Assembly: GCA_022225965.2 (NCBI GenBank)
Contig: JAKJXP020000085.1
Location: 124,001 to 188,000 of the forward strand
Source: Diatrype stigma
Lineage: Eukaryota; Ascomycota; Sordariomycetes; Xylariales; Diatrypaceae
Length of the DNA stretch: 64,000 nt
Direction: 5' to 3'
How positions within the stretch are numbered: position 1 is the first letter of the stretch; each line of letters opens with the position of its first letter. The position numbers and the translations under genes were made by a program. The notes beneath the pieces are model-generated. The model saw nothing but the letters and a program-made list of their open reading frames with translations, did no database searches and was not told where the DNA came from. Below are positions 1-9,376 of the stretch, in pieces.

Positions 1-953
1 GTGCCCGTGTCGACAATCGCCCGCATATTGTGGGTGGTAGGCTGTACCTCGCCGCCATCCACCGAGAAGCTTCCACTAGAGAGCTCCCAATATCCTCGAG
101 ATGTGTTGACGGGTACCCATTGCAACTGATCCACGAACTTGTTCTCGTCGATCCGACCGAACTCGTAAGCCCCGGCCTCGTGCGCGTTTAGGTCGGCGGT
201 GAATACAGGTTCCAGAAGGGTTTCTATGACGTTCTCAAAGAAGGTGTTCTGACGCTCTGGCTTGATCGTGCTCAAGTGGTGAAATCCAAGTCCGAGTATG
301 CCGCTACTCGTATCGCTCTCGAAGAATGCATCGGAGACGGCAGTGGCCATCGAAACCGCTTGGCGGGTCACTGTTGCACCCCCTACGTCGACCGTATCGG
401 TGCCGACCGTTCCCTCAGCAGAAGATCCATCTCCGTACATAATCCGGAACGACGCGTCTTGCATGAAGGAAAATGTCTCGGACTGCGTATGGTCAAACAC
501 AGTACGACCATCGGTCTGATCGGAAGGCAGTTGGCTATTGAACACCCAAAGATCGGACGATCCGGTGTCGAAGTCCAGGTTCACCGTCTGTCCGCCGATG
601 TTGACCGGACATAGATACTCGACATCGTTGACGGTTGGCGTGGCTATGACAAATCCTGTTCCTGTCGATTCACCTCCGATGCCACCTTTGACATCGCGTC
701 TCTTGCTCGACCCGGACAACCCCCTCTTCTTGACTACCGCTTCGAGTTCTATCCCCGTGGTCTCTGACAGCAAACTCTCTTCCGGTACGCGATACTTCGA
801 GAGAGCTTTTGCTAACGATCGAGGACCATTACGGGCAGTGAATCCTGGGTTTCGCACTCGGTGGACTTTGTAACTACCTCGCTTCTGCACAGGTGTACCC
901 GAGACCAAGGCTAGGATGTCTACGAAGAAAAGTAGGCTGGCAAGTAGTTGCAT
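1..953 (-). CDS. Secreted pepsin-like aspartic protease, 3' part cut by window edge
   Basis: An uninterrupted 317-codon reading frame starts at the ATG at 953 and runs off the left edge. Residues 1-20 form a hydrophobic signal peptide. A basic propeptide follows, with Lys-Arg or Lys-Lys-Arg sites near residues 24-25, 75-77 and 84-86, which fits removal by a kexin or by autocatalysis. The first catalytic motif FDTGSSDLW is at residues 128-136 and the flap-type motif YGDGSSAEGT follows later. The second catalytic motif (VDTGT) is the very last thing visible at the window edge. These are the hallmarks of peptidase family A1 (penicillopepsin/aspergillopepsin-like secreted proteases). About 100 C-terminal residues are expected to lie outside the window. 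No intron is seen. It is transcribed in the same direction as the UstYa-like gene and next to it. A role in processing the nearby repeat peptide is possible but only suggested by position. Confidence 0.93.
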   Translation of the reverse strand, partial: MQLLASLLFFVDILALVSGTPVQKRGSYKVHRVRNPGFTARNGPRSLAKALSKYRVPEESLLSETTGIELEAVVKKRGLSGSSKRRDVKGGIGGESTGTGFVIATPTVNDVEYLCPVNIGGQTVNLDFDTGSSDLWVFNSQLPSDQTDGRTVFDHTQSETFSFMQDASFRIMYGDGSSAEGTVGTDTVDVGGATVTRQAVSMATAVSDAFFESDTSSGILGLGFHHLSTIKPERQNTFFENVIETLLEPVFTADLNAHEAGAYEFGRIDENKFVDQLQWVPVNTSRGYWELSSGSFSVDGGEVQPTTHNMRAIVDTG

Positions 954-2728
954 GACGCTGTTGCAACGAGCAGGTGTTTATTTGCGTGATTGGCCTCTGG
1001 AGAAGTTGTAAACGAGCGTGATCGAGTAGGCTTTGACGAAATCCAATAGTTCAATCATTGGGTTTCTGAGCACTACGCAGAAAGGGAAAAGCGATACAAA
1101 CGAGTGAACGCTTCGATATTACAGCTCGAAGACAGTAGCCAAGCGAGGGTGAGTACCTAGGTAGGTAAAATTGGGAGAAGACGAGAGATGCAGCAACGGC
1201 AAACGAGTGACAAGAGCTTCGCTATCGATGCTCCAGGTGACCGTGAAACGACAACAGCTCTCAGATTGTACTATGTAAGGGCTACAATCGCACAGAAAGA
1301 GGCGTTAGTAACAGACCCGAATCTATCGTAGAAGACCAACGGCTACTATTTTACATAAGTGTGTGTATAGTGGAACCCCTTTCCACGCAAAATGCCATCA
1401 GAGCGTGTCTAATGGATCATCGCCAACGGCGGAGTAGCCGTAGCGGTTGACTACATAGGAGGCGTTGGGGTGGTAGGTTGGGCCATCTCGAACGAGGAGA
1501 CCTAGCATCCCTTGGCTGAACATAATCTGCCAATAATAAGAAGCAAATCGGGATCTGCTTAAGTACGTGCAGAATCATTTACGTAGGTAGCAAGTCTCTG
1601 TCGATTTGATTCGTGGAAGCTACAGGTAGTGGGTGTGAACGGAAGGGCCATCGAGCTTCAGATTAACATAATGTGGCGTTTGGATGAGCTACGAAACGCA
1701 CTGATCACCATAGACCCGAAGTTTAAGGTTCGGGTGGATGGTACCATAGCTGCGGAACCTCAGAGGCCAAGAAGCTACTGCAGAGCACACGACTCGTACT
1801 ACATAGTATGGCATCGTGGCCCTGCTATTCGATGGGAGAGCCATTAAGATGGAGTTCCATGTGGCTTTGCCGTGCGGTTGAAGACCTAGGGCGGACAGGC
1901 AGAGAGGCTGGTCTGGCGGTCCTGGATCGATCTCGGATCCGATGCCTCCCCTTTAGCGGACTATATCTGTGGATAAATGGGCTAATAAGACGGTCACGAC
2001 TCGTGCATACTCCGCAGCCTCCGCATTTATACTCCACAGGTTCGTAAGACTGAAGCCACAGAGCCATTACCAACCCGTGGTGTGACCACCGTCTTATATT
2101 AGCAGCCTATCAGCCTGTGCCACAACGACTGAAGGATTGGCAAATCCGTAGCGGTCTGAGTGCTGAGGACCTATTACGTAGTATGAGAAGTCAAAATTGA
2201 CCTCTACAAGGTCAGCGGTTAGCCTGCCGTCTGTGCCACGTGGATCGACTTCCGTAAAAACATGATCTGCGTGGCTGCTTTGGGAGGTCGGGAGGCTCTG
2301 AGGTTCGTGACCCTCTTAACCCGACCTCCCTCATAAGGATAGAGAAACAGAGAGGTCCTGGGTTAGATTAGCCACTTCACATTGACCTACATAGTAGGCC
2401 GCCTACCGTCACGACGAACCTTACTTTGTACACCCAGACTGCAGTATCTTCGTACTGACGTATTCGAATAGCGCCTACCTGTGAGGTTCTCCCAAGTAGA
2501 AAGTGCTTAGCCCGATGCTTCATTCAACTGGTCATGGATCTCATGACGGGAAGGCGACACTATCCTCTGCTGACATGATGGTGTCCCGGCTACTGTTATA
2601 ACTATTGAAGAAGTCTTCGAGCTATCGTGTACGCAGGACTAGGTTTGGTCACCCATTGTTAGGAGAAGTGAATGTCGTCTTATGGTCACGATATCATTAA
2701 ATATCAATTGCTATCATGGTACCTGTCC
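954..2728. other. Intergenic region without a recognisable gene
   Basis: This holds the 5' flank of the aspartic protease and the 3' flank of the UstYa-like gene. Only short random-looking frames (under 85 codons) without domain signals or splice support are present. No RNA gene or repeat was recognised. Confidence 0.6.
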
Positions 2729-3812
2729 TCAATCATGGGGATGAGGGTTATCGTGTTGGCCACGATGCTGCCAGGCCTCCTCAATCTCCTTGAGCTCAAG
2801 GACGCCATCTGGTTTCTTCCACTCGATATATTTCGTGAGGTTGACCCCGTGTTCGTCGCGATACTTCTCTAGCTGCCGCCAGTCCCTGCATTGCTTGTGC
2901 ACGCTCATGTCTGGGAACGGGTAGTTTGCGTGTTCCAACCAATTGTACGTCAAGAAGCCCGCATCAGCATGGCATAGCAAGTTCTGCATCAACATATCGG
3001 TGCAGTGCCGCAGATGGAGCCAATGGATATCATCCCACGACGGCCTCTTCTCGCCCGCGCGACCCCAGTCACCGAAAGCCTCCTGTCGGAGTGCGTCTAA
3101 GCAGTGGGCTTGATGGAATATATCCAATGCGCCGACATACGCGTCGTCGCCTAGATGCCAATAGTCGTCATTGAACTTGGAGACCATTTCGGGATCCTTG
3201 CCCATGGCGAGAACCTGGGCCTTCGTCAGAGCAATGGGCCTCACTGGCTCGAAGCTTCCCCAGGCCGTCTCTGTCTCGTCCGTTCCCGGCGCGCCTCTCC
3301 AGGGAGAGGGGTGATCCCCGAGCCAGAGGCTTCCGTTCAACAGTGTGTCGGTCAATGGCATGTCGATCTCGTCGAGAACGGGGGCTGTTCGTAATTCGTG
3401 TTAGCGCTCATTAGCTATACGATGCAATGCCCTCGCCATGCAATGCTCTTGCTATGCAATGCTTTCGCTATAGCTCTCGCTCTGCGATGCTCCCACAAAC
3501 AACCCCGAGACTTCCGCAACGCAGAAACTCACTATATGCTGAAGTCGCTTTGAGACAATAGTTCCGGCCCGAGAACTTCATCCATGTGATGGCATACATA
3601 AGTATGGCGCCCGTAAACAACAATGCGTTGCATATCGTGAGGACCAGCCAACCTCTCTTTCCCTGTTGACCTCTGCGTAATGACACGCGGCTATGCCCAT
3701 TTCCATCTTCATCATCGAGCAAAGCTGCTTTGGAATCGACTGTCTCCTCGGCTCCCCATGAGACTGGTCGGTCATGGAACCACCCGGTGAACATCTGAAC
3801 CATACCACCCAT
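2729..3812 (-). CDS. UstYa-like (DUF3328) RiPP oxidative cyclisation protein
   Basis: Two exons (3812-3533 and 3384-2729) joined by a 148-nt intron (donor GTGAGT, branch GCTAAC, acceptor ACAG) give 311 residues. A cytosolic tail is followed by one membrane helix at about 54-77. Next comes the family signature TSAYTPVLDEID across the splice junction and an NGSLW motif. Two copper-site-type HxxHC motifs follow: HQAHC (184-188) and HLRHC (217-221). A Cys/His-rich tail (HKQCRDW) matches the family C-terminus. In ustiloxin, phomopsin, asperipin-2a, cyclochlorotine and victorin biosynthesis, such proteins catalyse oxidative C-O/C-C crosslinking or hydroxylation of peptide precursors. The ATG at 3812 was chosen because homologues begin shortly before the helix; a longer frame reaches 3989. 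It is divergent from the Kex-repeat precursor gene, an arrangement typical of dikaritin-type clusters. Confidence 0.92.
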
Positions 3813-5148
3813 GATCGTTTCGGTTTGGAGAGAGAACTTAGAACATGATCCTACTTGGAGAATAGCATCGAATGTGAATCGTGGTCGACACAAATCCAGG
3901 AAAGGCGGCAAGACTTTCTTGTTCCGAACCACGCGGAGATAAGATACGGAAACTAGCAGTGGCGGAAATGTCTCGCTTTCCGGAGGCATTGCCTGTCAAG
4001 ATACTAATCCTAGTTATCCCCTACACAGAATCCTTCAGGTGGAATCACTCCTCCCATACAAGGCCTGGTCCGGCAGAAGGAACCGAGATAACTAGAAGCT
4101 TGCTTACGATACAAACTGATAGACTGACCTGAACGGAACAGAACGGAACGGAACTGATGAGGTCTACCTGGTCCGCGTCGGCCCCGCTGCAGCGCCGCAG
4201 CTTCTCATGTGCTGTGCCTCACGCACTAACACGGATATCGTCTTACCCCAAGGTCTCAACGGTCTAGGCGTTTTACTGCTGTTCGATTTCAACGATGATT
4301 GGATGCAGGATCGTGAGATGGCACGCGTGAGATGGACTGGACGTTAATGGTCTTGGAGTTAGTTTACGTCGTTTAACCGTCTTTCCTTTGAGGCCCTGGA
4401 AGAAGGTGGGGCTCGCCGACCCCTTGCGAGCCCGTCAGGATGGCCCGGCAGCCGAGACCGACTTGCGTCCTAGGGATCGGGTGTGACAACCACGTCGGTC
4501 CTAACCTGGGCTCTCTGGATACAACGGATCTCTCCTCCTTCCTGTTTCTTTCTGGCGCCGGTCCACAGGATCTGTTAGTCTGTGGCGAGTATACGATACG
4601 ATACGATCGAATCATGTCGGTTTGGCTGCCTAGAGTACAATCGTGAGCAACCGAGCCGGATTGTGTGCTTTGAAGGATCGAGAACATGCCTCGAGTGCCT
4701 CGAGATAGACACGAAGGATCGATTGAGCATGCAAGCCAATGTAGGTTGCATGTGTAGTGATAGTATCACGGGGGTAGTTATCCGCCAACACCAGGGTCTT
4801 ATCGCAGGCCATATGGTCTCCATGCGAGTATCTTCATGCTATGTGGTTGCCACGCGACTGATGCATTGTCGTTCCGATCTGTCGGTCTCATCTATCCGCG
4901 GACAGTACTGGTCGGCCAGATCTATCGTTTTGCCGTGCATTATATGAGTATGCGTACGAAGTAGATCATCTATAAATAGTTGACGGTGTTTCCTCGTCTT
5001 CCATATCCCCATTGCTGTGTGCTTTGATATATTACCCGCCAATCTTGACTCTGAGCAGATCGATCAGATTCGTTGCCAGCTATTACATCACTTGCCCTTC
5101 CTACGTTTCCGCTGCCCTCGGAGCCTTGAGAAAAGACGAACCGTCAAA
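3813..5148. promoter_or_regulatory. Shared divergent promoter region of the UstYa-like gene and the RiPP precursor
   Basis: This 1.3 kb stretch separates two divergently transcribed genes and should carry the promoters of both. It contains a TATA-like element on the precursor side (4971-4978) and a pyrimidine-rich leader just before the precursor ATG. Open frames within it are short and unsupported. No transcription-factor site is confidently assignable, and no pathway regulator is visible beside it. Confidence 0.6.
4971..4978 (+). promoter_or_regulatory. TATA-box-like element of the precursor gene
   Basis: The sequence tataaata lies 171 nt upstream of the precursor start codon, which would leave a 5' leader of roughly 140 nt. 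This is a sequence match only. Confidence 0.4.
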
Positions 5149-5666
5149 ATGCTCTTAACTAAGCTGTCCTTTGCCGCCAGCCTCCTTGTCGGCGCCATTG
5201 CTGCGCCCGTAGAGAACCGTACGTTAGCTTGTTGATGGTACCGAAACAATACTTTACGATGATGTACTCGTCCGCTCACACAAGGCTTATATTATTCGTA
5301 GTCAAGCGTGAGACCGAGGGGCTCGCTGCCCGGGTAGACGATACCGTGCCCTACAGCCCTCTTGTGTTCCGCCCCAAGAGCGAAAGGGCAGAGATGTCCG
5401 CCCGGGGTGACGACGCGGTTGCTTACAATCCCGCCGTGTACGTCATGGAGAAGAGGGAGGAGGAAGTCGCTGCCCGAGGTGACGACGCGGTCGCCTATAA
5501 CCCCGCCGTATACGTCATGGAGAAGAGGCAAAATGACGTCGAGGCCCGGGGTGACGACGCAGTCGCCTATAACCCACTCGTATACGTCGCTGAAAAGAGG
5601 GAGGAAGTCGCTGCCCGGGGTGACGACGCAGTCGCCTATAACCCTGCCGTATACGTCGTTGAGTAG
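5149..5666 (+). CDS. Kexin-processed repeat precursor peptide of a putative dikaritin-type RiPP
   Basis: Two exons (5149-5218, 5302-5666; 83-nt intron with donor GTACGT and acceptor GTAG) encode 144 residues. Residues 1 to about 19 are a classic signal peptide ending in AIAAP, followed by a Lys-Lys-Arg-type start of the mature part (KR at 25-26). Five blocks follow. Block 1 (27-52) is diverged, with YSPLVF and an SER end. Blocks 2-5 share ARGDDAVAYNPxVYVxEKR; x is Ala, Ala, Leu and Ala in order, and the last block ends at the stop without KR. Dibasic Lys-Arg sites at 74-75, 98-99 and 122-123 fit Kex2/KexB cleavage. This architecture (secretion signal, tandem near-identical blocks, KR linkers, adjacent UstYa-like gene) matches UstA/PhomA-type precursors. 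The likely core is the hexapeptide YNPAVY or YNPLVY, with aromatic residues at both ends suited to oxidative crosslinking; the core assignment is inference. Confidence 0.88.
5388..5663 (+). repeat. Four tandem core-peptide repeats of 72, 72, 72 and 63 nt
   Basis: Units start at 5388, 5457, 5529 and 5601. Units one to three encode 23, 24 and 24 residues ending in EKR; the last is 21 residues long and ends at the stop codon. The conserved DNA centre encodes GDDAVAYNP. The spacer after each KR is the only fast-changing part at protein level (AEMS, EEEVA, QNDVE, EEVA). Confidence 0.9.
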
Positions 5667-6985
5667 AGGGAGAAGAACATCGTCGAGCAGGAGAGCGAAA
5701 CCCCTTAATATAGTGTCGTCGCAAACTCTATCGACAAGAGTAATTGAGCTGAGCTTCTGATGGAACACTGTATCATGGAAAACCTTACTTCAACGACAGT
5801 GGGAAGTAGTGGGTGACGTTTCCTGAGGGAGCACGTTGCCGTTGGCGGAGGTTTGGTAATCAGTGATGTGAAAGACCTAGTGACAGAAAGCCAAAATGAA
5901 ATGGAATGAACAAAAATGTAGTATGGATAAAATGCTTATTTACTGGTGCCTTCGAACCCTGTAGGCTTGTCGGCTTGTGCCTATTCACCTGTCGAAGCAT
6001 CCATGAGCCAGTATTAGCCAGCAATGCAGAAATACAACCTCTGACAGCTTACTCGCTCTTAACGCCTACCCGTAGAAATCCCATGAGGGTGGGCTTGAGG
6101 AAGGTTTTTCTTGTAGCCAACTATGGAGGGCAAGCCATGTGAATGCATCCATGGTCTAACAGAAACGTAGTTCGTACATCAATCACATCCCATCTCCTGG
6201 AACTGTTTGCCCAGGTGGGGGTATTAAGCGAACCTACAAAGCGTAGAACATACCGTAATCGTAATGTATAGCTCATCGTCTAGCCTATACTGGGCGATGC
6301 TCTGCTTGCCTTAAGGATACAAGAAGATCTAGCCTCTATCCGCTGACCACAGGCACAGCATATCCATAGCTCTGTCGGCCATAGCTCTGTCGGCCATCGC
6401 TCTGTCTTCATGATGCTGGCGATGTTAGTCGCATACATCTACGAACACCCATGGAAGCATTCCAAGCATTAATGCTCTAGGCGCTCTTTGTTACACAGCG
6501 ATGGATAGGTAAACGACAGCAAACTCTGTACATAATATTCATTATATATCAGAACACTTCCACGCTGAACCACTGTAGCGAAACAAATTTATTGGGCTGA
6601 ACAGGTAGGGTGGGATGTGACTGACAAGCCATCAAACACTTTCAAGTGAGTCACGTAGCAGCAACTTGTCGGTTTGGGAACATCACCTGGTGTTACGTCT
6701 CTACGTACTGGTGTTCTCAGATGTAGCTCATCAGTCGTTGCTGGTAGATATCTCGATATCTGGCACCCAGGTATTGATCAATAGGTATTTATTCATCTTG
6801 GTTTTAGGGGCTTTCGATGCGATTCGCCGATTCTCTTTACAAAATTCAAGCTACTGGCCATTGCTACGATCGGAGGTTCGCCTTTTTGAATCAAAAGCAG
6901 ACAGCCTACAACCAGTCAGCCGAACCTACAATACCTCTGACTTCAGATTAACATCACTAATCTAATACCAGGTTCAGATCCCAGC
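5667..6985. other. Intergenic region, no gene recognised
   Basis: It includes the 3' flank of the precursor gene and the promoter side of the membrane-protein gene. Frames here (up to about 99 codons at 6666-6965) show no signal peptide, domain or splice support. AGCTCTGTCGGCCAT occurs as a short tandem near 6370. Confidence 0.55.
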
Positions 6986-7942
6986 ATGACTACTCCAGGA
7001 TCTACCCTAGGAGACATTGAGGGCTTCCAGTATGTTGCTGTCACTGTCGCGAGCCGCTCTAAACTAGAGACGCTTCAGAATGACGGGCTATCGGACCTGC
7101 TGCCCTGGTCGGCTTTCATATTCAGTGTATGCGCCATCTGGATCGTCGGCACCTGCTATTTGAGTGAGAGGGTTCTATTCGACGCTGTCTACAGAGACAC
7201 GTACCGCAAGCTCGTTGATGTAGCGCGAGTGGATGGCCACGATCGCCGCCGCCGTAGCTTCGTCTATCATCACGTAGCCTTCGCATTTAAGATGTTGCTC
7301 CTCTGCGTCCTTGCCTACCCGACGCTTCGGCTCATCTGCCCGGGACCTGCTGGGTTTCACACCCCACTTGGTACAGGGGTAAGAATGGGAGTGGGAGTCG
7401 GGGAAGCAGAGCACCGGCCTACCATCGGCGACATACTACTCGTGGGCAGCCAACTCTACTGCGCATACTACACATGGGAGCTATGCTACCGCGCTGGCCT
7501 TGCGAGTTACATCAGCATACTGCACCACGTCGTGCTTCTCATCATCGCCCAGCTCGGCATGGCACTATCGGCGCGTCCGGAAGCGCATCGAGACGCGACC
7601 ATCGAGTTCTACATGTGCCTCATCTGGGGCGTGTTCGACCTCGTAGCCGAGCTTCCCGTGCACTTGGCCCTGATCCTCTACCGAGCGTTGCCCGAGAGCC
7701 GCTGTCGGATGGTGTCCCAGCTCTTGTTTTTTTGTTCTGGATGGTGCCTGTGCTGCACGGTGGCCGAGATGAGCATCAGCGCCTACTTGCTGCGGCGCTC
7801 GTGGGGCTTGTGGGAACCCAGTTTCCAGGTCGCGACGCCCGTCGTCTTGGTAGTCTGGGGCACCGCGCAGTGCATCGGATCATGGCAGATATTTGGTCTC
7901 GCCATGGTGGGATGGAGGAAAGTGGCCAAGAGAGGGTTATGA
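6986..7942 (+). CDS. Seven-helix membrane protein, TLC-domain-like
   Basis: A single exon of 318 residues begins with ATG in a reasonable context (ccagcATG). Hydrophobic segments lie near residues 41-59, 95-117, 148-166, 176-194, 206-232, 243-267 and 281-306. The central YYTWEL...ILHH segment (about 161-181), with its His-His pair at the start of a helix, resembles the TLC (TRAM/LAG1/CLN8) domain of lipid-handling membrane proteins. The match is by pattern only and no substrate can be named. It lies 1.3 kb downstream of the RiPP precursor on the same strand. It might be a neighbour of the cluster rather than a member, since known dikaritin clusters usually use an MFS transporter. Confidence 0.7.
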   Translation: MTTPGSTLGDIEGFQYVAVTVASRSKLETLQNDGLSDLLPWSAFIFSVCAIWIVGTCYLSERVLFDAVYRDTYRKLVDVARVDGHDRRRRSFVYHHVAFAFKMLLLCVLAYPTLRLICPGPAGFHTPLGTGVRMGVGVGEAEHRPTIGDILLVGSQLYCAYYTWELCYRAGLASYISILHHVVLLIIAQLGMALSARPEAHRDATIEFYMCLIWGVFDLVAELPVHLALILYRALPESRCRMVSQLLFFCSGWCLCCTVAEMSISAYLLRRSWGLWEPSFQVATPVVLVVWGTAQCIGSWQIFGLAMVGWRKVAKRGL

Positions 7943-8794
7943 CGATGCGATTGTTCGTGAACTTGAAGTCAAGGGACAGTGTGGGGTTGGAGGGTGCGGG
8001 TGAGGCGGGAGAGGGGGAAAGTGGGGGAAGAGCAAAATAGGGAAAAGGAGAAGGGGATAGAAAACCTTTGCTTTTGAAGTATGTTGCGTTCCAAGTATGT
8101 TGCATACCTACGAAGTAATTAAACCAAGTGAGGTGTAGACTTGACGGGGTAGACGGAGATTAATATGTCCATGGCTGTCTGACCATAGAATGGATGTTAA
8201 TGGAGGGTGTGGTCGTTGATACCTATGATCGTTCATATTACCTACCTGAGTAAGCACTTATTAGGGATCCTTAGAGTTTCTCGGTTAAAGGATGACGTTG
8301 AGTCCGTGTAACAGAAAGGGGTCGCATAGGGATTGGGTCACGTGGAAGCCATGTTGTGTAACACCCTTAGTGCACTATAGGTAAGTATTGTACGTATATT
8401 AGGTAATATGTACGTACCTAAGCATTTGCACCGTTTGAAACTCTCTGGAGACCACCAGCCACCGTCTGCGAAATCTGCCTGTGCAAAGCGATTTCTTGCT
8501 TTCTCTTGCAGTCTTGGAACCCCGCTCATATCCCGTCATCCTCCCATCTGCCAATATTTCATTCCATCCTACCACCGTCATTATCATCACCGTCATCACC
8601 GTCATCGCATCACGTTTCGGTCTGATATCGGTTTGTTACGTTTTAACAGATCATCCTTACGTACGTCGGCCTTACGTACGTTGGATCCCTAGGTAGGTAT
8701 GCTGTATGTATGCTGTGTGCTGTATGTAGGGCTGTAGCTATCGCCAATACGACTTTTGGCTGTTTACCACTTACCTACATACCTACATACACAC

Positions 8795-8826
<32 letters not shown>

Positions 8827-9376
8827 CTAATCGCCCATCACCACCTGTAGGATTTTTCCATCATCAAGCTGATGAGCCTGCAAGCCCAACCTTTCACCGG
8901 CCTGTCACTACGCTGCGATAAGCGACAAATGTGGATCTCGTGTATTTCCATCTCCAGATCTGCAGAAGAATCGAACGTTCAATACCCAAAATACGTGTAG
9001 CCAGACAGGTACATACCCCAGATATCATCTAGCACCGTTACTGTCACCGTCGCACTCCATTACCATTTACCATTTACCATCCACCATCCACCATCCACCT
9101 TTGACCATTGAGGGCACGATTCATCGTCCACTTCGCTACTAGGTATTGACTATTCCATTGATGCGCCGGTAAAGCCCCCCGCAGTGCTGGCAGCCCGGGT
9201 ACTTCCCTGGTTATTGCTCCCGGCAGCCTAAGGTACTAGGTGGGTAGCAAAGAAGAACTCGGAACTAAACCCAGAACTAAACCCCGAGAACATCACGAGT
9301 CGGACGGGGGATATCGAAGTCTGAAGTCTGACGTCTGAAGTCTGAAGTCTGAAGTCTGGAGGAGGAAGCAAGCAAC
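7943..9376. other. Intergenic region with short simple repeats
   Basis: No gene is recognised. It contains cctaccg tandem copies near 8790-8830, an ATCACCGTC-type repeat near 8580-8610 and repeated ccatttacc/ccatccacc runs near 9060-9100. Confidence 0.6.
9316..9360. repeat. Heptanucleotide tandem repeat (GAAGTCT)n
   Basis: Six copies of gaagtct, one altered to gacgtct, end 17 nt before the start codon of the Myb/SANT-like gene and are therefore probably in its 5' UTR. Confidence 0.85.

Noticed and set aside
3813..3989. 59-residue N-terminal extension of the UstYa-like protein
   Set aside because: Family members begin shortly before the single membrane helix; the extension has no signal or conserved feature.
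4156..4190. CTGATGAG motif resembling a hammerhead ribozyme core
   Set aside because: No paired stem II followed by the required GAAA segment is present.
4516..4533. Sequence tacaacggatctctcctc resembling the start of fungal 5.8S rRNA
   Set aside because: Only about 13 bases match, and neither the rest of 5.8S nor ITS/28S sequence follows.
5938..5962. Minus-strand gggttcgaaggc resembling a tRNA B-box
   Set aside because: The T-stem cannot pair and no acceptor or anticodon arms are found upstream.
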